Shown here in pieces: positions 20,904 to 30,556 of a stretch of 64,000 bases of DNA. The notes under the pieces are model-generated. The model saw only the letters and a list, made by a program, of their open reading frames with translations, did not search any database and was not told where the DNA came from. How positions within the stretch are numbered: position 1 is the first letter of the stretch; the number at the start of each line of letters is the position of its first letter. The position numbers and the translations under genes are program-made. Origin of the DNA: Xylaria sp. FL1777 (Eukaryota; Ascomycota; Sordariomycetes; Xylariales; Xylariaceae); NCBI GenBank assembly GCA_022578965.1, contig MU400603.1:1-64000 (forward strand), in the 5' to 3' direction.

Positions 20904-21404
20904 GATATGCTGCTTACTAAGGAGGGAAACGGTCAAGGTTTGGGGTTTTACACGAAAAGGATGAAGAATCCGGTTCATGGCGTTGGGGGCAGTGAATTCT
21001 CTTACAGCATACAACTCGGAAGACTCGACATTGATGGGTTCGAGTATTTTGACGCGCGGCTTACTGTCTATGCCGTTCAGTAGAGCACATTTGCGAGCGA
21101 ACTGAAATGAATAAATGAACGGCCTCTGTAGGGGCGGCTCTTATAAAGAAAAAAACAGAGTTATTTGTTGATTACTTTAATGTTCTTGCTTTGGAGTAAA
21201 GTCAGCAGGCGAGGCGACTGGCGACGGCCAGGAATGCCCGTAGTCATTTCATCCTTTATTTTGGTGGGAAGCTACTATGGACAGTGCTAGGCATGTTTCT
21301 GCCTCTCCTGGGGGATTGCATGTCGATTGCTCTATTCCTTCAACATCATTAAATATCATCATTAAATATCCACCTACATAACAACACAGTGTTTCCATGT
21401 CTTC
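20904..21404. other. convergent 3' intergenic region
   Basis: 501 bp between the eIF3k and HET stop codons; nothing coding seen. Confidence 0.45.
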
Positions 21405-23408
21405 TTAATCAATCAAAAATACCCTCTCTCTCCAGAATGGTGTATCTGTACTTGCACGATTAACCACCGCCTCCCCGATCAATTGGCACTGCCGGAGACC
21501 GGTGTCAGTCTCGCTGCTCTGACTGTTCTGATTTTCGCCTGCGTCCCCGGAATACATGCTTTTGGTCTCCATCTCCAAGCTGCCCTGATACATCCGCACG
21601 AGAAACGGCACTCGTCCACCTTGTAAGTCGACCAAGGAGTCGCCAATGCAGGCGTCAGCCGGAACTATCGCAAGCCCCTTCATATCGGACGCTCGGCTAT
21701 ATTCGGCAATGCGTTTACCATCTACGATCGATGCCTCGTCAACAGTCACAGGTGCAGTCGAAAACCCATCGGCCCAGGAAACATTCTTGTGGGCACGCGC
21801 TAGGAGATGATACTCAACTGTTCCCTTTTCGGAACATCGTTCCATGTCGAAGGATTTATAAGAAGCGCTGAACTTGAGCGCAAACTTTTTCCCCCACACC
21901 TCCATGATCAGATCTTGACCCGCTTTCTCCGAGCCTGCTGAATCCCGTATCTTCTGAAATGTCATCTCCATGACGCTGCTTAATAGAATCATGTTTGATA
22001 GGTTACTTATCTGTCCGATCACGGACCCTGAGGCTATGAGGACCGTGCCAGACTCATCCCAATCGCAAAATAGTCCTTCGGATGACTGACAATCTTCATA
22101 TCCTTCCGTAACTGACCTCGAATCTAGGGTGCTCAATATAGTACGCATGTTTCGCAGTGACCAGTCGCGCCATCGGCTTAAATCCCAATCTGGGACCCAG
22201 GAGGGAAGCCCATTTCGATGAGTGTCATAGCCGAGATGGCCGTAGTCGCCGATCAAACCGTGCCCGACATGGCTGAGTATATCGTAGCTCCTAGTAGCAT
22301 CGATGATACTCCTCGCAAATCTCGTATAAACACTTCCACAGTCTTCACTGTAGTCGATGGCGAAGCGCTGGTCATCCAGATCAATTCCGCTGGCGACCCC
22401 CAGCAAACCAAAGATTTTGTCTCTAGGATCCGAAGCCTCGAGCGGCCGCGCCCTCTGGAGCAGATTCAGGATGTCGAGCGTGTTGTGCTTGGATGTCTGC
22501 ACCAGAGCCCGCCAGGGCGGTAGGACGCGTGCCATACCGTGCAACTCTTGATACGAGCACCGTGCTTGGAACATGTCCCGCACGACCTCGATTCTCTCCA
22601 GTAGCTGGATGCTGAATCCATACCGGTCGTGATATCTGGTGGAGAGAAGGAGGATATGGCAGAAATCATCCCAGGAAATCCTGCGACCTCCGCATTGGAT
22701 CGACAATGTCTTGGAGACAACGACTTCTTGAAACACCCATAGACGCTTGAACCACGACCGCCGGAGGACATCTATCTCGACATCAGACAGCTCCCCGCGA
22801 AAGGACGTCATTGCCTCCCTCTTGGCTGGAAGGTCCAGGTCCGCATCGTGATTTTCATTCATAGCCCACGCGGCATGTCTCTCGAGAAAGTTCCAAGCCG
22901 AAAACTCGACATTTCCACCCATTTCATCCCCAAGGTAAATAAGTGTCTCCGAAGCGGAGGAGTAGATACTCCGCATCTGCTGTACTTGATGATTCCTTTC
23001 AATGATATCGTCCTGGTTGATGCATAGAGCATCAACCCAGAGCCTGATGGGGCGGTCTTTCCGGCGTAGGTTCCGGAGAGCCGAATTCAGACTCTGCCCA
23101 ATGCGTAACTCGTAATCGCCAATGTGTATCGCGTGTGTCTCCTTTCTAGAGCCCCAGGCGTAAGACAACGCGATGTAGCCTAGTTCCGCACGCTCGTCGG
23201 AGAGCCTATGTTCGTCTATCTCGCCATGAATAGGTGCTTTTGTGTCCACCGATGCCTTGAGCACGAAAACCCGGATAGAATCCGGGTACAATAGCGCCGA
23301 GTACTCATAACTGGATTCGAGGTTTTGGTGAAGATACCGTTCGTTCCGCTGTTCTGCTGTGGAATCTTCTCCGAGGAAGGCTATTTTGCGGACTTCATCA
23401 GACGCCAT
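21405..23408 (-). CDS. HET-domain (heterokaryon incompatibility) protein
   Basis: Single-exon protein of 667 residues; the first ATG is at 23408 (MASDEVRK), while the upstream open frame starts only at a TTG. The HET domain (Pfam PF06985) spans about residues 75-250 with its three hallmark blocks: YIALSYAWG; IRLWVDALCINQDD...ER..QV..M..IY..A..LIYLG; and RSWFKRLWVFQEVV. HET domains trigger programmed cell death when genetically different hyphae fuse. Many fungal genomes carry dozens, most without known partners. No NACHT, WD40 or ankyrin module is visible in the C-terminal 400 residues, so this is the short HET-only architecture. The conserved DPRDKIFGLLGVA block at about 335-350 is the usual HET C-terminal extension. 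A TATAAAG lies just upstream. Confidence 0.88.
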   Translation of the reverse strand: MASDEVRKIAFLGEDSTAEQRNERYLHQNLESSYEYSALLYPDSIRVFVLKASVDTKAPIHGEIDEHRLSDERAELGYIALSYAWGSRKETHAIHIGDYELRIGQSLNSALRNLRRKDRPIRLWVDALCINQDDIIERNHQVQQMRSIYSSASETLIYLGDEMGGNVEFSAWNFLERHAAWAMNENHDADLDLPAKREAMTSFRGELSDVEIDVLRRSWFKRLWVFQEVVVSKTLSIQCGGRRISWDDFCHILLLSTRYHDRYGFSIQLLERIEVVRDMFQARCSYQELHGMARVLPPWRALVQTSKHNTLDILNLLQRARPLEASDPRDKIFGLLGVASGIDLDDQRFAIDYSEDCGSVYTRFARSIIDATRSYDILSHVGHGLIGDYGHLGYDTHRNGLPSWVPDWDLSRWRDWSLRNMRTILSTLDSRSVTEGYEDCQSSEGLFCDWDESGTVLIASGSVIGQISNLSNMILLSSVMEMTFQKIRDSAGSEKAGQDLIMEVWGKKFALKFSASYKSFDMERCSEKGTVEYHLLARAHKNVSWADGFSTAPVTVDEASIVDGKRIAEYSRASDMKGLAIVPADACIGDSLVDLQGGRVPFLVRMYQGSLEMETKSMYSGDAGENQNSQSSETDTGLRQCQLIGEAVVNRASTDTPFWRERVFLID

Positions 23409-24340
23409 GGTCCGACGTGACAAAGACAGCAAGAGGGACCAGGATATATGGGGACTTGACTTTATAGTAGGTAGGTAGTCTCACCCAAAATACAGGCCTG
23501 GACGCATGGGAAGAGAGCGCAGTCGACGTTGGAATAATACATCGTAGCGCACTCAGCTGCCTCAGCCCCTAATATCTATCATAGGCAGTCTACGGTCCGC
23601 GGTCCATCCCGCAGTGTAAGCGGGATGCAACATCACACCCCCGGCCAAAACGACTCTTGAATCCCGCCCAGACATACCACCATGTAGCTGCGTTGGTTGC
23701 TGATCTCAATTCTGTAAGCAAAGTGTAACTGTACAGAGAAGCTAGCGGCGTGAGCTTCATGCTACGAAGACTGATATAGCCTGATATAACCTATTCTACT
23801 AAGTCTCAATGGAAGAATCAGATGAGACTATCCCTCAGTAGTGATAAAGGAGGCTGCGTAAGCAAATATCGGTATATCTGCTGTTGCTCTCCGATGAAAA
23901 CAGATTAACAGGACAGGAATCTGGTGTCAATAAATGGTCCACGTCATCAACTGAGCGGCCACTTCACCAACGATGAAACTAACCCCGCATATTTCGACAA
24001 GGCGTCGATCTCCGCGCGGTTAAGCATCTCCAAACCTCTCTCCACTCACAGATCTAAGTGATGTCCCAAGATATGATAGGGTGTAATAATGTTAATTGAG
24101 TGTCGAGAGCGAGCTTACGTTTACCGTCATATGCCAAACCTACCCTGTGACCTTTGTTGACGAATCGGGACCTTATATGGATATAGCCAAGCGCAAGAGC
24201 AAAGCGAAGTTTCATTTTCTTGTCGTCGTACCGATTATCATTCGGATCACTATCAATGAACAGAGATGGCCATCCAGACGCTACGTAAACCGCTTGCATG
24301 ATTGAGTGATCCAGTCACATATAGACAAGTCCAGCCCGCA
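23409..24340. other. intergenic region upstream of the HET gene
   Basis: 932 bp with no supported gene. It contains the HET promoter and the 3' flank of Tsr4. Small opposing frames at 24054-24305 have no family features. Confidence 0.45.
23460..23466 (-). promoter_or_regulatory. TATA-box candidate of the HET gene
   Basis: TATAAAG on the minus strand, ending about 52 bp before the ATG at 23408. The short distance implies a very short leader if it is used. Confidence 0.35.
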
Positions 24341-25764
24341 TCACCTCCTTCCACCGCCCGGGGCAGCGGAACCTATCTCTTCCCATTGGACGCCCGCCCA
24401 CTCCTCTAGATACCCGACCTGTCCTTCATCAACGCCTCGTGCCTGGCAATCCCGTTCACACACCCCCACAATAATAGTGCCCCAATCCATGCCCTCAAGG
24501 GACAGCTCCTCAGCCTCGAGCTCGGTGATGGCATGCGGGCAGAGCTGGACCTCGAATGCGCGGGGCCCGCCACAATTCGGACAACGAGGGATTCCCCTGA
24601 GCCCCCCGCCCGAGGCAACGCCGTCGGGCTGCGAGGGCGCAAGAGCCTTGCCCACGGCATCCGTCTTCGAGTACAGCAGGGGCACGCCGCCGAATTCGTA
24701 GCGGATCGACTGCTCGGGGTTCTGCGCCAGCCTGTCGGCGAAGCGCTGGAACGCGGCGTCCATGGTCGACTCGAAGACTTCCTTGTCTTCCTTGCCGCCG
24801 CCCCCTGAGCCGGCGTTATCATCGATGTTGTCTATCTTCACCGTTGCTTGTGGAACGGGCGGTGGTGTGGGATCCAGGGTTTCGTATTCGGCTTCTGAGA
24901 GATAGGACACCGGGAACGGTTTCGGCTGCGATGCTTCTGGTGGCCAGGGCTCGCGGGGTGTCTGTGGGATGTTGGTTTGTGCGTTGTTGAGAGATAGTGT
25001 CTCGGCGAAGGTCTTCGGAAGCGCTTCTACGTCTTTACTTGTAGTAGTAGTTGTAGCGGCTTCTTCTGGTTGCGCTTCTTTGGTACTTTCCCCAGCGGGC
25101 TTGGGTGCGCTGAATGGGTTGCTGGAGCTCGCGAATGGGTTACTTGGTGCTGCCGCGCCGCCAGAACTAGATGATGTTGCGAATGGGTTGGCTCCTGATG
25201 CGCCGCCTCCCAGAGTCGTCGCGCCGAAGAGAGTCTCGCCCAGCAGATTACTGGGCGGGTTTGGTTTCGGCTCCTCTTTCGGCCGAGGCTTCTCTTCTTT
25301 TTTCCTCCTGTCACTATCTAGAGCTACGACTTTGCTCCCTGGAGCGACCCGCAGACTCCTCAGAGCGCGTATGCTGCCATCTCTCCGCCGACAGCTCTTC
25401 TTCTGGCACGCGAAGACGTAGAGGCGCCGCTCGTGGCCAGCGAACCGGTCGGGCAGTTCGGCGTTGAGCTGGAGGAGAAGGACCATGAGGTCTTTGCAGA
25501 TATTGCATTTTGCTAGGGCTGCTGATGGCGGCGTTTCTAGATCCAGCCATTCCTATATAGAGCGACTAGTAAGTCTCTACAACAATATATTTATGCTTAT
25601 TTTAATTTGATACTGGAGAGATCTTTGAAAAGGCTTACAGGTCGGCCGCCCAGGCGACTTATGGAATCATCGCCGGGGTCTTTCGAGGCATACCCTAGGA
25701 GCACATTTGTCTCTGTAAAATCCCCCTCTTCGCCTGCTGATGAGTCGCTGTCGTAATTTGCCAT
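24341..25764 (-). CDS. 20S rRNA accumulation protein 4 (Tsr4/PDCD2 family)
   Basis: Two exons, 25764-25639 and 25552-24341, giving 445 residues. Tsr4 is a dedicated chaperone of ribosomal protein uS5 (Rps2) and is needed for 20S pre-rRNA maturation. Exon 1 encodes an acidic start and the conserved LLGYA...ISRLGGRP; the splice joins it directly to EWLDLETPPSAAL. The zinc-binding segment follows (CNIC at residues 58-61, then GHERRLYVFAC...CRRRDGSIRALR). A central low-complexity region of NPF repeats (ANPFA, SNPFA, SNPFS) separates this from the PDCD2 C-terminal domain: RFADRLAQNPEQSIRYEFGG, VPLLYS, CPNCGGPR and EVQLCPHAITELE. The intron has a GTAAGC donor and TATAG acceptor. An ATGTACCC minisatellite lies about 135 bp upstream of the start. 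Confidence 0.9.
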
Positions 25765-26167
25765 GATATCTTTCCTCGCTGTTATCTAACACCACAGAGT
25801 AGCTACCTAGCAGTATACGCAAGGTAGGTAGTTGCCAAATTGTCACAACTTTTTTTTTTTTTTGCCCCTCTCTTATGGGCTTTGGAGGGGTAGGTTACAT
25901 GTACCCATGTACCCAGGTATCTATGTATCCATGTACCCATGTATCCATGTACCCATGTACCCATGTATTTATGTAGCTATGTACCCATGTATCTATGTAC
26001 TTATGTACCCATGTATCTATGTAGCTACGTACCTATGTACCCATGTACCCATGTACTCCCTAAAGTCTTCAGATGTACCTTTACTCTCACGCAGTATGTA
26101 CCTACTAAGTATCTACCCAAAAGTGCCTTTATGAAAATGAAAACAGCTTCACACATAATATGACTGT
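25765..26167. other. interval between Tsr4 and the transposon
   Basis: Contains the Tsr4 promoter, a poly-T run at 25850-25863 and the minisatellite. No gene. Confidence 0.5.
25899..26060. repeat. 8-bp ATGTACCC minisatellite, about 20 copies
   Basis: Tandem array of ATGTACCC with variants ATGTATCC, ATGTATCT and ATGTAGCT. Because the period is 8 bp, every frame on the plus strand stays open and reads Met-Tyr-Pro-Cys-like peptides, which are not genes. It lies between the Tsr4 promoter and the left end of the piggyBac element. Confidence 0.85.
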
Positions 26168-26198
26168 CCCTTTGAGTGCTGTTTCAACACCAGTACAT
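26168..26198 (+). repeat. left terminal inverted repeat
   Basis: 31 bp identical to the reverse complement of 28219-28249. Confidence 0.92.
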
Positions 26199-26284
26199 GC
26201 CAAGCCAAATGATCAGGGGTAGGAGGGCCAATGAAATCGCTCATTCCATTGGTACCTCACTCCCCACCTAATTTAGCCCATGCC

Positions 26285-28013
26285 ACAAGTCTTAATAATA
26301 ACTATTGTTACAAAGTGCTACATCGCAATTATCATATCTATACCTAGTAGTAGACCTATTACTAACCCTAGTATTTCTAGCTATTTTACCTAAAACTGTA
26401 CGTTTTTGGGAGTTAATTGTATAGCTTTCGCAAGCCTTACAGTTACTTTTTTTACTTCGCTTGATTAATTGGTGGTTAGAAGGGCGTTTTTTGAAGGTAT
26501 TGGGCCTAGAATAGCCCCTTGTGCCAGCTTTCGATAAATAGCCGTATTTATCGAAAATAGCCGTTAATACGGCTTCTCTTCACGCGGTCTGGTCTTTGTA
26601 CGGCTTCTAAGCTACGGATTTAGCTCGTTTTTGCAATAAAAAGCTGTTTATAAGGGCTACCTCCAGAATAAACCGAAGAAATAAGCAGTTTTTGCGGCCT
26701 TTGCGAACCCGGTGACTCTAGCTATTGTATGACCTTAATTGGTTGGCAGAGTTAATACCAGCTTTATGGAAATTATAGTTATTTGCAATAGCTGGCAAGG
26801 CTACTTCTAGGGCCGGAAGGTCTTTAAAAACAGCCCTTGCAGTCTTTGTACGTGGCTTGCAGTGGTAGCAGGCAATATAGTCTTCATAGCCAGAATAAAC
26901 GGTTGAAAAGAACAATATAACAACGTTGCTTTTGTACGCAAATTGCTATATATTGCCGTTAGCCGTAGCTACGGTCTGTAGTAAATTCTAAGGCACTTGG
27001 TCTTTGGTAGCGTCCTTCGTACGAAAGTTAGCAAAAGGCTTATAAATTCCGGACTTTATACAGGCCGTAGCGGTTATCCTAATTTCTATATGGTCCTGCA
27101 AATAAGCTAGCAATAGGACCAAAGCAAAGAGATTATCGCAATATAGGTGGTAGAGCTGTTGCGGAAGCCTTCGTAGTAGGGCTACAACCACTTGTTGGGT
27201 GTTATTTAGCTGTTTTAGCTGTTTTTTAGCCGTTGAAGCGTTCTTTGGAAGGGTTGTACGCTTTTGGCCCGGCAGCGGCTTGGAAGGATAAGGTATGCTA
27301 ATTGGCCTTATATGGTTGAAGTGCCACATCTAGTCCAATATATAACTAGCTGCTGCAATAACCCATACTTTGAAGCTTAGGGGGTCTGGCTTGCATTGTA
27401 CGTACGTAGTTATTCTGGACCGGCCGGTAAACCGTATTATTGACTTATTAATGGTTATAGCTAAAGGTAGCCTAAATAGCTGTTTGGAAGCTGTTTTAAC
27501 TACTTCTGAGACTTCTGAGACCTTTGAAAATAGCCGTGGAAGTGTTGAATTTTCGTTATTGGGGTCCTAGAAGGTAAAGTGCCGAAATAAAGTCCAAAAA
27601 CGGTTTTTGCTTATAAATAACGAGAGGGTATGCTTCGGGCGAAGGTTGTTTTGTTGGGACCAATATGCTGCAATCCGATTTTCTGGATGAAGTTCTATAT
27701 ATATAAGGGTTGCAAGGAAACAATAGATCTCTGGAAGGCTAGTAGGGCGCTAGGAGTTCTTACGCGATTTTGGCTGTAGCGGCCTTTCTTTTTGACTTTT
27801 AGCAAAGTATTTAACCTATTTAGCAATAAGCCAAGCTGGAAAAAAAGCTTCAAATAGCCCAAGGGGAGTGGTAGGTAGGTCGGCAACTTCGAAATCGCGG
27901 TCTGGAAGGTCCATAGGTCGGAATTCTGTAGGTTCTGCGTGGCTGTATGTAGGGGCCACATTGGGTTCGTATGTGCCCCCATCTGCCTCTGTTTTGGCAG
28001 CGTTTTTCGGCAT
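26285..28013 (-). pseudogene. piggyBac-family transposase pseudogene
   Basis: From the ATG at 28013 the frame can be followed to about 26285 without a frameshift: all open segments lie in one frame and are separated only by stop codons. Recognisable family parts are LHPENRIAAYWS, ISKNRFWTLFRHFTF, SIIRFTGRSR followed by KPDPLSFKVWV, LPQQLYHLYCDNLF (with the second catalytic Asp), a YNFHKAGINSANQLRSYN block matching the VD..DQLRSYY motif, and a C-terminal Cys-rich zinc region (NCKAC...NCDVALCNN). The first catalytic Asp and its Glu neighbour, expected before IRFTGRS, read Asn and Lys, both explained by G-to-A changes. Several stops (for example after ILD and at KNS) sit where Trp or Gln codons are likely. 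The pattern is RIP, not deletion decay. Confidence 0.85.
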
Positions 28014-28218
28014 GGTTATTTAACGAATTTTTGAGGAAAAAATTGACCTGCACATACAGCTTGATGCGCGCTTTCTATTGATGTATTTATATTGATTGAA
28101 GTTCTTGTTTTGACGGATTAATGAAGGAGTGTCAAAGGATTGAAGGTTAATTGTGATAAACAAAGGTGATGTCACTCATGTTAGCAGGGGTGGTGTGGGT
28201 CGGAAAAATGGGACCAAT

Positions 28219-28249
28219 ATGTACTGGTGTTGAAACAGCACTCAAAGGG
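28219..28249 (-). repeat. right terminal inverted repeat
   Basis: 31 bp, perfect reverse complement of the left end; the element stops here and a GGCC-containing flank follows. Confidence 0.92.
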
Positions 28250-29701
28250 GTATGGCCCCTTAAGAACACCAAGGAATCAATTAACCACTGAGCGTCCACA
28301 ACTTATGTCTTGCTATAGTGTATATAGCTTATTGATTCATGACAAAATCCCCCTAAGTCTACTCATACATTTCCTAGTTAGATTCTTGCTCTGGCCTTGC
28401 AATTATATAATAAATCGTTCCCTGTGAGCCTTATTACAATCTCTTTGTAATATTGGCTGACTTACAAGAGTTCATAGTTATAGCAATATGAATCCTATCC
28501 CTTTATCTTTTTGAGCACACTGAGTTACTGTGCCTCTGTGCAATTGTGAATCATGTAGTTATGGTTCTAATAGTAACTAGACATATACATATGCGTAGTG
28601 CCAAAACACCGGCTACAGTACTTTCGGCTTTATCGGACTTAATAAAGAATCCGATATCTCCGAAATCGGCGCTAATGCATGTCTGGGGCCCTAATCTTGG
28701 CTTTCCCAGGATTTGACCACACCTCCACACTCTTTAACCTTCTTCGTTCTTGCAGCCAAAAATATGGGATCACAACTCTGTGATTCAACGTCAGTTCAGT
28801 CAACCACCAGTCAATCGGACTTGAGCCGCAGATACTACAGATTACACAACTTGTCTGCCTCTTGGCATGTTAACTCATCAAAGAAAAATATGATGGAATC
28901 GGGTTTGTTGTCCTTTGCCTGGTGCACGCTCGTTGAACTACTCTCTTCTGATCGATTACTGTCTACTACAGGTAGTTTATTTGAAGGGCTTAAGAGCGAC
29001 GCCCATGTGCTCGGCCTCCTTCATTCAGCCCAATGCATTCAACACTACTCAAGATATCTTTCTCGATCCCATGAATTGGAATTCGACCATGAATCGAGAA
29101 AGCCATGTGTTGTTGCTTGGTTGCGTACATAGATTATATGTCCTTGATGTTAGCCCTGCTTGGGTTTTCTTCAAAGACATAGATCGTGTACGCCTCCCCC
29201 ACCATCACCATGTATGTGGCGCATCTCTGCCATAAATCATGAGGAACTCTCATGATAGACATCCTCTGTGGGAGATTGGCTAATGATGTTGACTCAATAG
29301 GTACCTACCTGGTACTCCTAGGTCAGTCTCTGGTACATGTCATTGTCTTTGCCAATACAACGGCGACTTAGACTACTCCAGTTGCTTGGGTGATTGCTAA
29401 GATCGTGGGTGGCTACAGTACAGAGGTACTAGGTAATTCTGGCGACAGCATGGGTATGTAAGGTGACTTCCACGGTGTACCCAGGGCGCCATCCTCTTCT
29501 CTTCCTAAATTTTACTCAGATATCTTCCATACACACGACATCCCGCTCTCTCGAGTATTTCTCTGCCCACTTCATCCACAAGACACGACCACAAGAACCC
29601 ATCATCTCACACTATCTCAGGCCATCATCTCACACCATCACCTCCTACCACCATCTCCACCATTCCGACCACCATCCAGACAGCCCGTATCAGCAGCAAA
29701 G
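28250..29701. other. intergenic region, no supported gene
   Basis: 1.45 kb. Two overlapping frames of 106-139 codons at 28713-29235 lack recognisable motifs, codon regularity and splice support. The last 150 bp before 29702 are rich in CCA/CAT trinucleotides (accatcatctcacaccatc), as expected of a fungal leader. Confidence 0.4.
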
Positions 29702-30556
29702 ATGCCGCCAACTAAGAGAGGACACCAAAACACGAGTGGCGTGACCCGCCAGACTGCCGACGGCGTATACTGTATAGGCTATCCCCCTCTTCTAACCCCT
29801 CTTCTAACCCCTCTTCTTCGACGAACCGCCAGTAATACTAACCTGGTCATTTATTAGACGCCGACGGAAGATATATGTGCCAGAAACTCGAGAATGGCAG
29901 GCCCTGCAATCGGCAGATGGCCGGGAACAGCCACAGCATCAGTTCCCACAATTCCGACTTCCACACTGAAGGCTCGTACCGCCGACAAATGGCGCAGGGC
30001 AATTTCATCTGCAACCAAGATGGTTGCAATCATCAAAGCCGCAGATTCCCGGCCATTCTGTCCCACATTCGCAGACGTCACGGCTTCAAGGGAAGTTCTG
30101 ATCCTCTCAAAGCCCATTACGGGAGTAAGTAGCTTTCAAGATCATGTCCTTCTAGCTTTCATCTTTTTCATCGCACAAGACTTCTATTTGAACAACCACC
30201 CCTCAGTCGATTGGCCACTGACCGTGAATATTGTAGTCCCTCTCCGTCCTCAACGAAAGAATGGGAAGGCCAAAGCGGCCGACAGCAAGAAACCTCCAGT
30301 CGACACCAAGAAGGACTGCGATGAGAATACTCACCAGGAATCCGAGGGCGACAACGACGCCGAGGAAGAGCCTGAGAACTACGAAGGCTACGGAGGCTAC
30401 GGAGGTTACGACAACGATTTGATCGACCCCGTCCTTCGCAAGTGGGACAGGGACAGGGACATGGATGACGATGAGTCCGGTAATGGTGGCTCGGGTCTTG
30501 GTGGCCAGATCCTATCTTCCAACGTCATTGCTTACACTGAGTACAACACTTACTAG
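29702..30556 (+). CDS. small C2H2-like zinc-finger protein
   Basis: Three exons, 29702-29771, 29858-30124 and 30237-30556, giving 218 residues. Introns have TACTAAC and CTGAC branch sites; the first donor is GTATAG and the second GTAAGT. The N-terminal half has Cys/His pairs arranged like degenerate zinc fingers (MCQKLENGRPC...SSHNSDFH, then FICNQDGCNHQ...ILSHIRRRHG). The second fits C-X4-C-X11-H-X4-H and is the only clear finger. The rest is acidic and low-complexity (EGDNDAEEEPEN, YGGYGGYDN, DRDRDMDDDESGNGG) with a Lys-rich segment that could be a nuclear signal. It resembles small fungal C2H2 proteins of unknown role; no target can be suggested. Intron 1 contains a 12-bp tandem repeat. The first splice junction is the least certain part. 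Confidence 0.6.
29784..29817. repeat. 12-bp tandem repeat in intron 1
   Basis: About three copies of CCCCTCTTCTAA inside the first intron of the zinc-finger gene. Each copy contains a CTAAC-like sequence, so several branch-point-like sites precede the true TACTAAC. Confidence 0.6.

Larger units (their letters stand above)
26168..28249 (-). mobile_element. piggyBac-like DNA transposon, inactivated
   Basis: 2082-bp element bounded by perfect 31-bp terminal inverted repeats (26168-26198 and 28219-28249), starting CCCTTTGAGTGCTG. It contains one transposase gene on the minus strand (separate entry) of the DDE_Tnp_1_7 (piggyBac) type. No TTAA flanks the ends; the flanks share only GT on each side, so the target-site duplication is unclear. 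The ends are intact while the coding part is dead, so it could in principle be moved only by a transposase from elsewhere. Confidence 0.85.

Noticed and set aside
25899..26134. Met-Tyr-Pro-Cys-rich open frames on the plus strand
   Set aside because: They are the necessary translation of an 8-bp tandem repeat without stop codons.
28713..29235. Overlapping frames of 106-139 codons after the piggyBac element
   Set aside because: No domain, no splice continuation and no start context; composition like neighbouring non-coding DNA.
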